Under the pieces are notes generated by a model that made no database searches, was not told the DNA's origin, and saw nothing but the letters and a program-made list of their open reading frames with translations. DNA of 64,000 nucleotides, from NCBI RefSeq assembly GCF_011927835.1, contig NZ_JAATJH010000002.1, positions 575,915 to 639,914 on the forward strand. The letters run 5' to 3'. Origin of the DNA: Neolewinella antarctica (GTDB taxonomy: Bacteria > Bacteroidota > Bacteroidia > Chitinophagales > Saprospiraceae). How positions within the stretch are numbered: the stretch's first letter is position 1; every line of letters starts with the position of its first letter. The position numbers and the translations under genes were made by a program. Shown here piece by piece: positions 8,044 through 19,027 of the stretch.

Positions 8044-9243
8044 CTATTTGTAAGCACCGATGATCTGAAAACTTTTGTTCTCGTAGCCCGGGGGGATTTG
8101 CCCGATCTTGCTGGAATTCTTCGGGCCCGTCGGGTCGCAGAAGACAAAACGCTTGCCCTCGTAGGTGAAAAAGTCGCCGGGGATGGTGTCGCTGCCCACC
8201 GCAATCGTTAGGTGGTCATCGTAAGCAATTACGGCCATGGGGATTTCGAGTAGTTCACGGACGAGCGCGAAGAAGAGCGCCGACCGGTCCTCACAGTCGG
8301 AGAAACTGTAGCCGAACAGCTCTTCCGGCACCATCGGCTTGGAACGACCGAAGTTCTCGTTGTCTTCCTTGTAATCGAACGCGGAACGCGTAAAGCTGAC
8401 CAGGAATTCGAGCGCTTGCTGCTGGGGTAAGTCCCGAATCAGGGTGTCCAGTTGTGGGATTAAACTTTCCTGGAGCGTAGCGGAAAGGGGCGTCTCCAGG
8501 TAGCAATACTCGTGAATAAACGGGTAGTCCTTCATGATGTCGACTATCGTGCGGTCGAAAGTCACGTCCATTTCCTGATCGACGCCGTGGTAACTGAAAC
8601 TCAGTTTCTTCGCGATGGGCTGCACGCCGAGGGTAGGCCAGCTGCGTAGTTGAAAACCGAACGAACGCCCTTTGGGGTTGGGCCGGTTAGGGTGGATGAA
8701 CAGCCGTGCGCGGCCGTTGCAGTCACCCTCCATGCAGCTCAGGTTGGCGTAGGGCCGACCGTTAGCGTCGATGATGGGGACTTCGAAAAGATCTTCTTCC
8801 GTAAACACGTTGACGAACACCCGCCCGCCGCGAAACGTCAGTCGCGCGTCGAAGCCGGCTTCGATCAGTAGTCCGTACATCGTAATTTCCCTGGCGTTCT
8901 CCTCGCCGTTTTGGTAGACGACCTTTAGCGTTTGACTCGCCAGCTTGTAGAATAAGTAATCGTTCAGCGCATACTTCGCTTTGGCTTCCAGTAAGCTATT
9001 AAGGAGCACTTTGGTTGGCTTGCGCTGGAGGGTTCGGTACGCGCCCACCAGCGCCTGATTACTAATTACCGGAGGTTCCGCGATGGTCATGGCGGGGTCG
9101 TAGGTCACCGCCACCGTTTCGGCGTAAAAGGGTAAGTCGAAATGGTGGTAGTTCGCGGGCGTGCCCAGATTATTGGGGCTCGCGCCGGTAACCAGCAGGG
9201 CGGTGGCGAGTAGGACGACTACTTGCAGGATAATGGATTTCAT
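8044..9243 (-). CDS. Exported transglutaminase-like protein
   Basis: A 399-residue protein with an N-terminal signal peptide (MKSIILQVVVLLATALLVTG). The C-terminal quarter carries a transglutaminase/cysteine-peptidase core with a full triad: Cys317 in FSDCEDRSALFF, His344 in YDDHLTIAV and Asp370 in FCDPTGP. The N-terminal 250 residues are probably beta-rich and of unknown function. It likely acts in the periplasm or at the surface as a peptidase or crosslinking enzyme. It appears monocistronic. Confidence 0.75.
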   Translation of the reverse strand: MKSIILQVVVLLATALLVTGASPNNLGTPANYHHFDLPFYAETVAVTYDPAMTIAEPPVISNQALVGAYRTLQRKPTKVLLNSLLEAKAKYALNDYLFYKLASQTLKVVYQNGEENAREITMYGLLIEAGFDARLTFRGGRVFVNVFTEEDLFEVPIIDANGRPYANLSCMEGDCNGRARLFIHPNRPNPKGRSFGFQLRSWPTLGVQPIAKKLSFSYHGVDQEMDVTFDRTIVDIMKDYPFIHEYCYLETPLSATLQESLIPQLDTLIRDLPQQQALEFLVSFTRSAFDYKEDNENFGRSKPMVPEELFGYSFSDCEDRSALFFALVRELLEIPMAVIAYDDHLTIAVGSDTIPGDFFTYEGKRFVFCDPTGPKNSSKIGQIPPGYENKSFQIIGAYK

Positions 9244-9510
9244 GCGTCAACTTGAGGAGTGAAAGACCGGGCGTGGGGATGGTTGACGACGCGGGCTATT
9301 GTGTTCTCAATATACGTTGTGGCGCAATTAATAGTATGACTGGCGGGGCAGCTTAGTGATTATATAACGCAGCGCGGACATTAGGCGCTTTGCTTTTAGG
9401 CTCCCGCACCTTACAGCTTAATGAATAATATCCGAACCGTATCTCTCGCACGCGGTAGCCCAAAAGGCGCAGCCGTCTAACCTGCACAACACTCTAAAAG
9501 CCGAAGGCGT

Positions 9511-11469
<1,959 letters not shown>

Positions 11470-11490
11470 AGGGGGTCGGTTTTGCGGGTG

Positions 11491-11498
11491 CAAAGGTA
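11491..11498 (-). promoter_or_regulatory. -7 box for the ABC-F gene
   Basis: TACCTTTG on the minus strand, giving a leader of about 20 bases to the ATG at 11469. It would make the upstream in-frame ATG at 11493 unusable. Confidence 0.6.
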
Positions 11499-11572
11499 CG
11501 ATTTTGCGGGGGCGCTGGCGCGGGTGCCGGTTTTTTTCGGTTGGAGAACGGACGGTGTGTACGCCGCCGAAT

Positions 11573-12706
11573 CTACTTTGTAGCTTGGTACTGTAGTTGT
11601 CTTAGCTGCAAATCTTTCTTGAGATTGTAACTACGGCCGAAGGTAATTCCTACCGAGACTGGGCTGGCACTCAGCATCACGCGTTCGCCACCGCCGTAAT
11701 TAACCTGGTGGTAGCGGGTAAATAAACTTAGGTAGTGACCGTTTTTGAGGTTATGCCTCCATTCGAGTTTGCCGTAGACTAAAAAGGAGCCCACGCTAGA
11801 AGCATCCTGATCATCCTCGTCGGTGAAATTATCAAAACCGTCGAAGCCAATACCTAAATTAGCCAGAACGGTCGTTTTCTCGGTACGAAGTAAGTCATAG
11901 CCCACGTCCACGCCTAAGGTGCCACCGAAGAAGTGTTTGGTTTCCACGAATGGGTCCGTTTTGTCCCTCCGGGCCAGGTAAGGCTCCTTAGCGTTGAGGA
12001 AGCGGAATGCAATCAGCAAATTATAGCTCAACCTTTGTTTTTGGGCACCGACGGTGAAGCCTATTTCCGGGTGTGGGCCGAGTTGGTTCACATCATCGTT
12101 AGGTATCCAGAGGGCTGCGTATGCGGAATAGGTCCCTTCCAATAAATTTACGGTTTCTGCTACCTTGTCTTCGTACAGGACTTTGAGCGTGGTGCCATTA
12201 AATTCAGGCCCCTGCAGGTCGTTGAAGGTGACGGAGGGGTCATTGGAATAAATACGGGCGAGGTAATTGTACTCCGGGTTGCCCTCGAAATTGAGCTCGG
12301 AAAAAGCGCTGGCCGTGAATCTATCAAAATCCTTATTAATCGGGATGAATCCGTAAAAAGGCCGATTGTACTCGTAATTAGAAGCTGAAGTCACGTCGTT
12401 CACTCTGCTGTAATACTGGAACATGTAATAGTACTGGGCGCTCAGTTGGTCCACGTCCAGCAAATCATTCGTCGCTAAACTTAGCAGTAGGAAAGCCCGG
12501 TTGGTGACCTCCCTCGGGCCACAGAGTTCCAGCCATTCGTCAAAAATATCCTTGGCTAGGCTGATATCGTTGCCTTCGTAGGCCGCGGTGAATCGTTCGG
12601 ACATGGCAAAAGACCCGGTATTACAGTCGTAAAGGTTGTCGGTCGTTTGACCCCACAGTGGCAGAAATAGGAAAAGCACGAACGGAAAAATCAGTAGGGT
12701 TCTCAT
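11573..12706 (-). CDS. Exported protein with probable C-terminal beta-barrel, function unknown
   Basis: A 377-residue protein with a signal peptide (MRTLLIFPFVLFLFLPLWGQ). Residues 20-150 look helical, TPR-like at best. From about residue 210 the sequence shows alternating amphipathic strands (GFTVGAQKQRLSYNLLIAFRF, GTLGVDVGYDLL, TVLANLGIGFDGF, YLSLFTRYHQVNYG, VSVGITFGRSYNL) as in small outer-membrane barrels. I do not recognise a family. It stands alone between the ABC-F gene and dusB. Confidence 0.65.
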   Translation of the reverse strand: MRTLLIFPFVLFLFLPLWGQTTDNLYDCNTGSFAMSERFTAAYEGNDISLAKDIFDEWLELCGPREVTNRAFLLLSLATNDLLDVDQLSAQYYYMFQYYSRVNDVTSASNYEYNRPFYGFIPINKDFDRFTASAFSELNFEGNPEYNYLARIYSNDPSVTFNDLQGPEFNGTTLKVLYEDKVAETVNLLEGTYSAYAALWIPNDDVNQLGPHPEIGFTVGAQKQRLSYNLLIAFRFLNAKEPYLARRDKTDPFVETKHFFGGTLGVDVGYDLLRTEKTTVLANLGIGFDGFDNFTDEDDQDASSVGSFLVYGKLEWRHNLKNGHYLSLFTRYHQVNYGGGERVMLSASPVSVGITFGRSYNLKKDLQLRQLQYQATK

Positions 12707-12853
12707 CAGTTAAAAGTGTTTGCCGAGTAAAGGTAGGAAAGGGAGTCGTTGACCGTCGAGAGGATGGCGAAAGCATTCTTTTGGGTGGGTAGGGGAATAA
12801 TTTGTAAGCCTTTACCCCGTAATCGTGGCTTCTTCTCACTCAATCTTGCACTC

Positions 12854-12872
12854 CTCCCGCCTTAGTCGGGAC
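12854..12872. repeat. Imperfect palindrome CTCCCGCCTTAGTCGGGAC
   Basis: A relative of the palindrome at 26382-26400 (CTTAGTCGGGAC half shared). It lies just upstream of the dusB promoter box. Confidence 0.6.
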
Positions 12873-12891
12873 ACCCCAAGCGTTATCTCCG

Positions 12892-12899
12892 TAAATTTG
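12892..12899 (+). promoter_or_regulatory. -7 box for dusB, almost touching the start codon
   Basis: TAAATTTG matches TAnnTTTG exactly and ends 6 bases before the ATG at 12906, so transcription should begin at or just before the start codon. Confidence 0.6.
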
Positions 12900-12905
12900 C
12901 GCCTA

Positions 12906-13901
12906 ATGGTAAAAATAGCCGACATAGAACTGGGAGAATTCCCGCTGCTCCTCGCCCCGATGGAGGACGTCTCCGACCCGCCCTTCCGTGCGCTGTGCAA
13001 GGAAGCCGCGTGCGACATGATGTACACCGAATTCATCAGCGTCGAAGGCCTCATCCGGGATGCGGATAAGTCGGTCGCCAAGCTCGATATTTTCGATTAC
13101 GAACGCCCGGTCGGCATCCAGATTTTTGGTGCTAACCTGGACAGCATGGTGATGGCCGCCGACATCGTCGAAGAAGCGAAGCCAGAATTGCTGGACATTA
13201 ACTTCGGTTGCCCCGTTAAAAAAGTAACCTGCAAGGGCGCCGGGGCCGGCATTCTCCAGGACATTCCCAAAATGGTTGCCCTCACCAAAGCCATCGTCGA
13301 TCGCACGAACCTGCCCGTGACCGTGAAAACCCGCCTCGGCTGGGACAACAAAACCCAGTACATCGAGGAAGTGGCCGAACGGCTGCAGGACGTCGGTATC
13401 AAGGCCCTGTCCATCCACGGCCGCACGCGGCAGCAGATGTATAAGGGCGAAGCCGACTGGTCACTGATTGGTGCGATCAAGGACAACCCCCGCATCACCA
13501 TCCCCATCTTCGGTAACGGTGACATCACCGACCCGCTCAAGGCCGAAGAGTACCGCAACCGCTACGGCGTCGACGGCATCATGATCGGCCGCGCCGCGAT
13601 CGGTAACCCCTGGATATTTCGGGAGATCAAGCACTACTTTGAAACGGGAGAAATTCTTCCCGGCCCAACCCTGGACGAGCGCGTGGACGCCGCCGCCAGC
13701 CACCTTCGGCGCAGCATCGACTGGAAAGGCGCCAAACTCGGCATCCTCGAAATGCGCCGCCACTACACGAACTACTTCCGCGGCTTACCCAACGTCAAGC
13801 ACTACCGTCAGAAATTGGTGCAGGAATACGATACCGATGTGCTGTTCGCCACGCTGGAAGAAATGCGCGACGTGTACGCCGGAGTTCCCGCTCACGTTTG
13901 A
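12906..13901 (+). CDS. dusB: tRNA-dihydrouridine synthase, DusB type
   Basis: A 331-residue FMN enzyme that reduces uridines in the tRNA D-loop. Family motifs: APMEDVSDPPFR (18-28), DINFGCPVKKVTCKGAGAGIL (98-116) with the conserved cysteine C102, HGRTRQQMYKGEADW, the FMN-phosphate-binding FGNGDI and GVDGIMIGRAAIGNPWIF. I chose the ATG at 12906 because the upstream in-frame ATG at 12825 would translate through a palindromic repeat and the promoter box at 12892-12899. The gene is monocistronic and ends in a perfect 14-bp hairpin. Confidence 0.93.
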   Translation: MVKIADIELGEFPLLLAPMEDVSDPPFRALCKEAACDMMYTEFISVEGLIRDADKSVAKLDIFDYERPVGIQIFGANLDSMVMAADIVEEAKPELLDINFGCPVKKVTCKGAGAGILQDIPKMVALTKAIVDRTNLPVTVKTRLGWDNKTQYIEEVAERLQDVGIKALSIHGRTRQQMYKGEADWSLIGAIKDNPRITIPIFGNGDITDPLKAEEYRNRYGVDGIMIGRAAIGNPWIFREIKHYFETGEILPGPTLDERVDAAASHLRRSIDWKGAKLGILEMRRHYTNYFRGLPNVKHYRQKLVQEYDTDVLFATLEEMRDVYAGVPAHV

Positions 13902-13932
13902 AGCACGGCCGCTTACTGACCACACGAAACAA

Positions 13933-13966
13933 GAAAGCCCTCCAGTACCTAAACTGGAGGGCTTTC
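13933..13966 (+). terminator. Perfect 14-bp hairpin after dusB
   Basis: GAAAGCCCTCCAGT (13933-13946) pairs fully with ACTGGAGGGCTTTC (13953-13966) around a 6-base loop. The T-run is weak, and the facing minus-strand gene ends 57 bases further on, so it may serve both directions. Confidence 0.75.
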
Positions 13967-14022
13967 TCGATGTATGTCTCTATTCTGGATGAGGAAGCGG
14001 GCTTCGTACGTACCGTGCACCA

Positions 14023-14484
14023 TTACGTATGGTAGAGATTCTTCGAAGACTTACTTTCCAGCCGTGCATCGACGTAGCGCACGAGTAGGTAAGAACCAAT
14101 GAGGCTAACCGCGATACCTTCTCCCAGGGTGATGAGTGCCATCGCGTAGGGCGTCAGTACGTCACCGAGATTGGTAGCTACTTGAATTTGGTTGACTAAC
14201 TCGGGGTCGGCCAGTAGGAACAACAGCAAAAAGATACTGAACGCCAAACTACCGGCGGCACCTACCGACAAGCCCCGCGCTACGCCGCTAACGTAATTAT
14301 TGATCGTCGAGGGGTCCCGCAAGCGCAACTGTTTGATGGCGTAGTAGAGCACGGTCATGTGGGCAATGCCGTTCGTGAACCGTAGGTAGTAATTGTCCGC
14401 CAAGCCCAGAACATAAGCGACCAAAAAAATTACGGTCAGTGATGCGGCGAAGTACGCGGCGTAGCGGAGTAAATCTTTATTCAT
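14023..14484 (-). CDS. Small four-helix membrane protein (DUF4199-like)
   Basis: A 153-residue protein with four hydrophobic segments (about 8-28, 33-50, 74-92 and 110-132) and a charged C-terminal tail. The size, helix pattern and an acidic/amide-rich loop before the third and fourth helices resemble the DUF4199 proteins common in Bacteroidota, but I am not certain of the family. Function unknown. It stands alone. Confidence 0.6.
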   Translation of the reverse strand: MNKDLLRYAAYFAASLTVIFLVAYVLGLADNYYLRFTNGIAHMTVLYYAIKQLRLRDPSTINNYVSGVARGLSVGAAGSLAFSIFLLLFLLADPELVNQIQVATNLGDVLTPYAMALITLGEGIAVSLIGSYLLVRYVDARLESKSSKNLYHT

Positions 14485-14630
14485 TGCGAGGTATTTAACT
14501 GTAAAGCATAGTTTGGCTAATTGGGTTTACGGTAAATAAAAATTCTACTAACAAATAGGAGGGTAAAATTTAATTTGCTTAGGTGAATCACGCTTAAGTG
14601 ATAATTAATGAGCCAAAGGAGCCATAAATA

Positions 14631-14666
14631 GCAGTAGCGATCCGACTTCCGTCGAATCGCTACTGC
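14631..14666 (-). terminator. Hairpin terminator after the TonB-dependent receptor gene
   Basis: GCAGTAGCGATCCGAC pairs with GTCGAATCGCTACTGC with one mismatch and a TTCC loop (GGAA on the transcript). The T-run after it on the minus strand is short (TATTTA). Confidence 0.7.
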
Positions 14667-14687
14667 TTGATGCTGCGCGTTCAGTGA

Positions 14688-17372
14688 TTAGAACTGGAAC
14701 GCTAATTTAGTGAACACCCGCCGTCCGTCAATGCCGAACTGCGTCGTCTGCCATGGGTACTTGAAGCGGCCGACGAAATCGAGGTTACGATCCTGCGGAG
14801 CACCTCCTTCGTAAACATCCGCAAACGTATCGGGGTAAACGTCGAAGATGTTATTCGCTCCGACGGTGAGCGCCAGCTTGTCCGTGAAGTCATAAGAGAA
14901 CGTCAGATCGGTTAGCAGTTTACCTCCGTAGGTCGCGTCGTCCAGTTCGTTGTTCGCCAAGTACGTTACGCTACCGTAGTAGAGGAACGACAGGGTCGAA
15001 GACAGCTTGTTGATCTTGTGCGTGGCCGTAGCGACGATCTTCGAACGGGGGCGCCAAGATTCTACGCGCGAGATGTCCTCCCGCGTGAAAATGTTGCTCG
15101 TCAGGTTGTTTTGCTCGATGAAGTCAGAAGTATTGATGTCACTATCCACCTCGACGTTGTTGAAGTTACCCGCCAGGCTACCACTGAGGCGACCCTTGAG
15201 AAAGTCGATGCCCGTGAAGTTCAGGACGACGTCGACACCCTGCGTCGTGGTGGATATCGCGTTCAGAAAGAAGCCGGCAGAACCGACGCCCACGTTGTCG
15301 AGGAGTTGGTCGATGGGGGAGGCGGCGTCACCCGTCTGCGTTACCTGGCCGGAAAGAACGATCCGGTCGTCCACGTTGATCTGGTAAGCATCCACCGTCA
15401 AGCCAACGCTGTTGCCGAGGCGGGCGGTGAAGCCAACGCCGAGGTTGAAAGAAGTTTCCGGCTGCAACTCGGGGATGCCGAGCGCGCGCAGGGCTGGGTC
15501 GTTATTACCGAGGATACCGTTCTCTACGATGCCGTTGGCCGTCAGCGTAGTCGTGATGGCCGTGTAGTAAATCTGGTGCAGGGAAGGCGCGCGGAAACCA
15601 TTACTGACCGACGCGCGAACGTTGAATTTGCCCTCGGCAAATTTGTAGCGGCTATTCAGCTTCCAACTCAGGTTGTTACCGAAGTCGCTGTAGTTCTCGA
15701 AGCGCAGCGCACCACCGAGGAGGAACTGGGGCGTGAAGTCTGCCGTGAGTTCGGTGTAGACACCGATGTTGTTACGGAAGTTAATCGACTCGTTGTCCGG
15801 GGTAAAACCACCGAAAGATTCGGAACCGGTACGGCCACCGGCGGCGTTGGGGTTTTCACCGTCACCGTAGGAAGCGAACTCTCCGGCTTCGGTTTCAAAG
15901 CGCTCCGTGCGTTGCTCCGCGCCGACGGCGAGGGTGTAGGAAGCACCGGAAGGGCGTTCGTAGATGCGGCTGATGTCGAAGTTGTTAACCATGTGGCTAA
16001 ACTGATGGGCGCCGTTGTAGAAATCACTCGGGCTCGAACCAGCGAAAGATTGGTTAAAGGAGTTCGTGATGTAGTAGTCGATCCGGTTCTTACCCATCGT
16101 CGAACTGAGGTCGAAATTCCAGCCGTTGCGCACCGTCCGCAGACCGAGCGTCACGGAATGGTCGAGAATCTGGGGAGACATTTCCGCCAGGAAGAAGTCG
16201 GTGTTGTCGGGGTAGATCGCATCAAAACCGGGCACCCAGTAAGGAACGCGGGCGAACTGTGGCGCGGAACCGTCGCGGCTAGCGAGGTTACCGAACAGGT
16301 AAACTTCCGTTTCCGTCGCTTCGTCCAGCGTGAATCCACTGTTGAACGCGAAACTGTTGATGGTCATGTCGGGTAAACCGACTTGAAAACCAGCGGAAGG
16401 CTCCCGGCCGAGTAGTGCGGTCAGGTCGGCGGTGTTGAAGTCGCTGTCGTCCGTTACGCCCCAGTAACCCGCTTCGTCGGCCACGCTGGTGATCTCACCG
16501 GCCCGCTGGCTACGCTTCTGGTCGAAGTAACCGACCGTGAAGTTGGCGAAGCCCTTATCCGTAATGTTGACGCCAAAACCGGCATCGAGAGAAATCTGCT
16601 CACCGTCGCCTTCACCCGTTACGCTGTAACCGAGGTTGACGAAGGGATCGGTCTTTTTCTTAAGAACGAGGTTGATTACACCGGCCACGGCATCGGAGCC
16701 GTACTGGGCCGCGGCACCGTCGCGCAGAATCTCGACGCGCTCGATGGCGGCGGAGGGGACGGACTTCATGTCCACGCCAACTTCACCACGACCGGGCGTC
16801 ACGTAACTGTAGACCAGCGCGCTGGCGTTCTTCCGCTTACCGTTGACCAGGACGAGCGTCCGGCTCGGGCCCATGCCCCGCAGGTCGGCCGGGCTAAAGT
16901 GGGCGGCGGCGTCGGAGATCGGCTGCTGGGTAGAGTTATAGGACGGCACCTTGAACATGAGCTGCTGGTCGAGCACGCCCCGTCCGGAGCTTTCGAGCGT
17001 AGCGGCACTGATGTTGTCCACGGGCACGGCGGCGTCGTAGGAAGTACGTGGCTTACCGCGCGAACCGACGACGGTGACGGCATCCAGGTCGATACCCTCG
17101 GTGAGTTTGATGTCGAGTGGCCCGGGGCCGTCAACGGTAACGTCCTGGGGGCTAAAACCGGTGTAAGAGATCCGGAGAACGTCGCCGTCCTTTGCGGTGA
17201 CGGTGTACTGACCGTCGAGATCGGTCGTCGTTCCGCTACTGGTGCCGACGATGAGGATGGTTGCACCGATTACGGGAAGGTCGTCGTTGTCGGTAATCGT
17301 GCCCGAAACGGTCTGTGCGTGCACGCCGAGAAGGGGCAGCGCAAAGAGCGCCAGGAGTAAAAGTATTCGCAT
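14688..17372 (-). CDS. TonB-dependent outer-membrane receptor
   Basis: An 894-residue outer-membrane receptor: signal peptide (1-19), a carboxypeptidase-regulatory-like domain (about 21-95, GTITDNDDLPVIGATILIVG...), a plug domain (about 110-235, with LVLVNGKRKNASAL and IERVEILRDGAAAQYGSDAVAGVINLVLKK) and a long beta-barrel ending in the usual aromatic C-terminus (KLAFQF). It would import a scarce ligand using TonB energy; the ligand is unknown. It lacks a SusD partner next door, and the plug does not begin with the SusC-type signature, so a siderophore, cofactor or peptide ligand is as likely as a glycan. The gene is monocistronic with its own promoter and terminator. Confidence 0.92.
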   Translation of the reverse strand: MRILLLLALFALPLLGVHAQTVSGTITDNDDLPVIGATILIVGTSSGTTTDLDGQYTVTAKDGDVLRISYTGFSPQDVTVDGPGPLDIKLTEGIDLDAVTVVGSRGKPRTSYDAAVPVDNISAATLESSGRGVLDQQLMFKVPSYNSTQQPISDAAAHFSPADLRGMGPSRTLVLVNGKRKNASALVYSYVTPGRGEVGVDMKSVPSAAIERVEILRDGAAAQYGSDAVAGVINLVLKKKTDPFVNLGYSVTGEGDGEQISLDAGFGVNITDKGFANFTVGYFDQKRSQRAGEITSVADEAGYWGVTDDSDFNTADLTALLGREPSAGFQVGLPDMTINSFAFNSGFTLDEATETEVYLFGNLASRDGSAPQFARVPYWVPGFDAIYPDNTDFFLAEMSPQILDHSVTLGLRTVRNGWNFDLSSTMGKNRIDYYITNSFNQSFAGSSPSDFYNGAHQFSHMVNNFDISRIYERPSGASYTLAVGAEQRTERFETEAGEFASYGDGENPNAAGGRTGSESFGGFTPDNESINFRNNIGVYTELTADFTPQFLLGGALRFENYSDFGNNLSWKLNSRYKFAEGKFNVRASVSNGFRAPSLHQIYYTAITTTLTANGIVENGILGNNDPALRALGIPELQPETSFNLGVGFTARLGNSVGLTVDAYQINVDDRIVLSGQVTQTGDAASPIDQLLDNVGVGSAGFFLNAISTTTQGVDVVLNFTGIDFLKGRLSGSLAGNFNNVEVDSDINTSDFIEQNNLTSNIFTREDISRVESWRPRSKIVATATHKINKLSSTLSFLYYGSVTYLANNELDDATYGGKLLTDLTFSYDFTDKLALTVGANNIFDVYPDTFADVYEGGAPQDRNLDFVGRFKYPWQTTQFGIDGRRVFTKLAFQF

Positions 17373-17428
17373 GGTGAGTGTATGTTGGTTAAGTCAAGCT
17401 AAAAACGACCGTAACTGTGTCGTTGCGC

Positions 17429-17458
17429 CCAAGATAGAACACTGGAAGCCCCACTCAA
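17429..17458 (-). promoter_or_regulatory. Promoter of the TonB-dependent receptor gene
   Basis: On the minus strand a TTG (17458-17456) is separated by 19 bases from TATCTTGG (17436-17429), one mismatch from TAnnTTTG. Spacing fits the -33/-7 layout of Bacteroidota and leaves a leader of about 50 bases. Confidence 0.5.
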
Positions 17459-17706
17459 CCGTAATCGAAGCCGAAAACGCGGAGCGCCCGGGGGTGAATT
17501 AAGCTTATTTACGTACCCTGCCGGTAACAATTAGATGGGTAAACAAATAATTCGTCACGGCTGCCAAGCGGTAAGTTGTTGATTGATAGCTTGTTAAGCG
17601 AGGTTTGCTTGGAAGGGTGTTTTTAGCGGGAATACCATTTCCGCGGACGTAGTATGATATGAAGCACGATTCCGAACACTGACCGTTCGAAACCGGACAG
17701 GTAATA

Positions 17707-17714
17707 TAATTTTG
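17707..17714 (+). promoter_or_regulatory. Housekeeping-type -7 box upstream of the efflux operon
   Basis: TAATTTTG matches the TAnnTTTG consensus fully, 66 bases before the first gene. The -33 region (around GTTCG) is weak. It could supply basal transcription beside the sigma-54 promoter. Confidence 0.45.
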
Positions 17715-17752
17715 GGATACGTAAAGTATTGGTTTAGAGCAATCGTAAAGTC

Positions 17753-17768
17753 TGGCACGAATGTGGCA
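17753..17768 (+). promoter_or_regulatory. Sigma-54 (-24/-12) promoter of the efflux operon
   Basis: TGGCACGAATGTGGCA matches the consensus TGGCACGNNNNTTGCA at all fixed positions but one, with exact GG-N10-GC spacing. Transcription should start about 12 bases after the GC, that is at 17779-17780, on or next to the ATG of the first gene. The cluster it controls encodes its own NtrC-class activator. Confidence 0.75.
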
Positions 17769-17779
17769 ACCGAGTTAGT

Positions 17780-19027
17780 ATGGATCGACAGCTAGATGAA
17801 TCTCATCTCAAACGTAAGCGCGTAGGCCAGTTTCTCAAGTGGGGGCTAATCGCCACCGCCGTTGCGCTGGTCGTGTACTACGGTTTGCAACGGCTGTCTC
17901 CTTCCGCCGACGAGGACAAACTGCGTTTCGCAACCGTAGAGCGCGGCGACATCCTCAGCACCGTCAACGCAACGGCACTGATTTTACCCGCCTTCGAGGA
18001 GCAGGTTAATGCGCCCGTCGCAACCACCATCAAGGAAGTCCTGTTGTTTTCCGGCAGCGAAGTGGAAGCCGGCGCACTCCTGATGAAGCTCGACCGCGAC
18101 TTCATCGGGCTCCAACTCGACGGCCGCCGCGATCAACTCGCCCTGAAGGAGAACAACATCAATCTGCTGAACCTGGAATACGACCGCGACCTGAAGGAGA
18201 TCGGCTACAACGCGGAAATCAAAAAACTGGAACTAGCGGCTAGCGAAGCCCAGTTAACCGACGCTCGCCGCCTACTGAAAGTGGGCGGTGCCACGGAAGA
18301 AGAAGTGGAAGCCGCCGAGCTGGCCGTACGCATTACCAAATTGGAAAGCAGGAAGCTGGACAACGAACTCGACTACCGCAAAAGCAGCATCGCCGGTCGC
18401 AAGCGTCAGTTGCAACTGGAGGTAGGAATGGAAGAGAAAGAAGTCAGCCAACTAAGCCGGAAGATGCGGGAAACGGAAGTCCGCGCGCCCCGCCCCGGTG
18501 TCGTCACCTGGGTGAACGAAAACATCGGGCAGCAGGTCGCGGAAGGTGCGCCGCTGGTGCGCATCGCTAACCTGGGGCGCTACAAGGTCGAAGCTTCCTG
18601 TTCGGATCGGTACGCGGAGCAACTCGCCGTCGGGATGCCGATCGAGCTGCGGCTCGCGCGGGCGCGATTGTCCGGCACGGTTACCGATATTCTGCCGGAA
18701 GTAAAGGACAACACGATCAAATTCCGGGTGGAATTAACGGAGCCCAGCCACGAGCAACTACGGCCGAATTTGCGGGCGGAGTTAAACGTGATCACCCAGC
18801 GGAAAGAAGACGCACTGCGGGTAAAGAACGGCCCGGCCTTTCGGGGTGGGGCTTCGCAGTCGGTATTTGTCGTGCGCGGCGAGGAGGCTACCCGGATGGA
18901 GGTAGGGACGGGCTTGCGTAACGGCGACTTCGTCGAAATTACCGGTGGGCTCGCGGTGGGGGACCGGATCATCATTTCGGACACGGAGGAACTCGAACGG
19001 GTCAGCGCCTTCAAAATCACGGAATAA
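17780..19027 (+). CDS. Efflux periplasmic adaptor (HlyD/MacA-type membrane-fusion protein)
   Basis: A 415-residue adaptor linking an inner-membrane ABC transporter to an outer-membrane channel. One membrane helix (about 20-36) anchors it, followed by the first half of a biotinyl-lipoyl domain (VNAPVATTIKEVLLFSGSEVEAGALLMKLD, about 74-105). A long helical hairpin follows (about 110-230), then the second lipoyl half (EVRAPRPGVVTWVNENIGQQVAEGAPLVRIANL) and beta-barrel domains. It is first in the operon; its stop codon overlaps the next ATG by one base. The ATG sits at the predicted sigma-54 transcription start, so the mRNA may be leaderless. Confidence 0.88.
   Translation: MDRQLDESHLKRKRVGQFLKWGLIATAVALVVYYGLQRLSPSADEDKLRFATVERGDILSTVNATALILPAFEEQVNAPVATTIKEVLLFSGSEVEAGALLMKLDRDFIGLQLDGRRDQLALKENNINLLNLEYDRDLKEIGYNAEIKKLELAASEAQLTDARRLLKVGGATEEEVEAAELAVRITKLESRKLDNELDYRKSSIAGRKRQLQLEVGMEEKEVSQLSRKMRETEVRAPRPGVVTWVNENIGQQVAEGAPLVRIANLGRYKVEASCSDRYAEQLAVGMPIELRLARARLSGTVTDILPEVKDNTIKFRVELTEPSHEQLRPNLRAELNVITQRKEDALRVKNGPAFRGGASQSVFVVRGEEATRMEVGTGLRNGDFVEITGGLAVGDRIIISDTEELERVSAFKITE

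Larger units (their letters stand above)
17373..17779. other. Divergent regulatory spacer of 407 bases
   Basis: The spacer separates the TonB receptor gene from the efflux operon. Besides the receptor promoter it carries a TAATTTTG -7 box at 17707-17714 and the sigma-54 promoter at 17753-17768, both pointing at the efflux genes. An imperfect dyad around TTCGAA (17681-17698) is a possible activator site. No gene is seen. Confidence 0.55.

Noticed and set aside
15018-16376. Long plus-strand open frame opposite the TonB receptor gene
   Set aside because: It is antisense to a clear 894-residue receptor and has low-complexity, Val/Arg/Glu-rich composition typical of the reverse frame of GC-rich genes.
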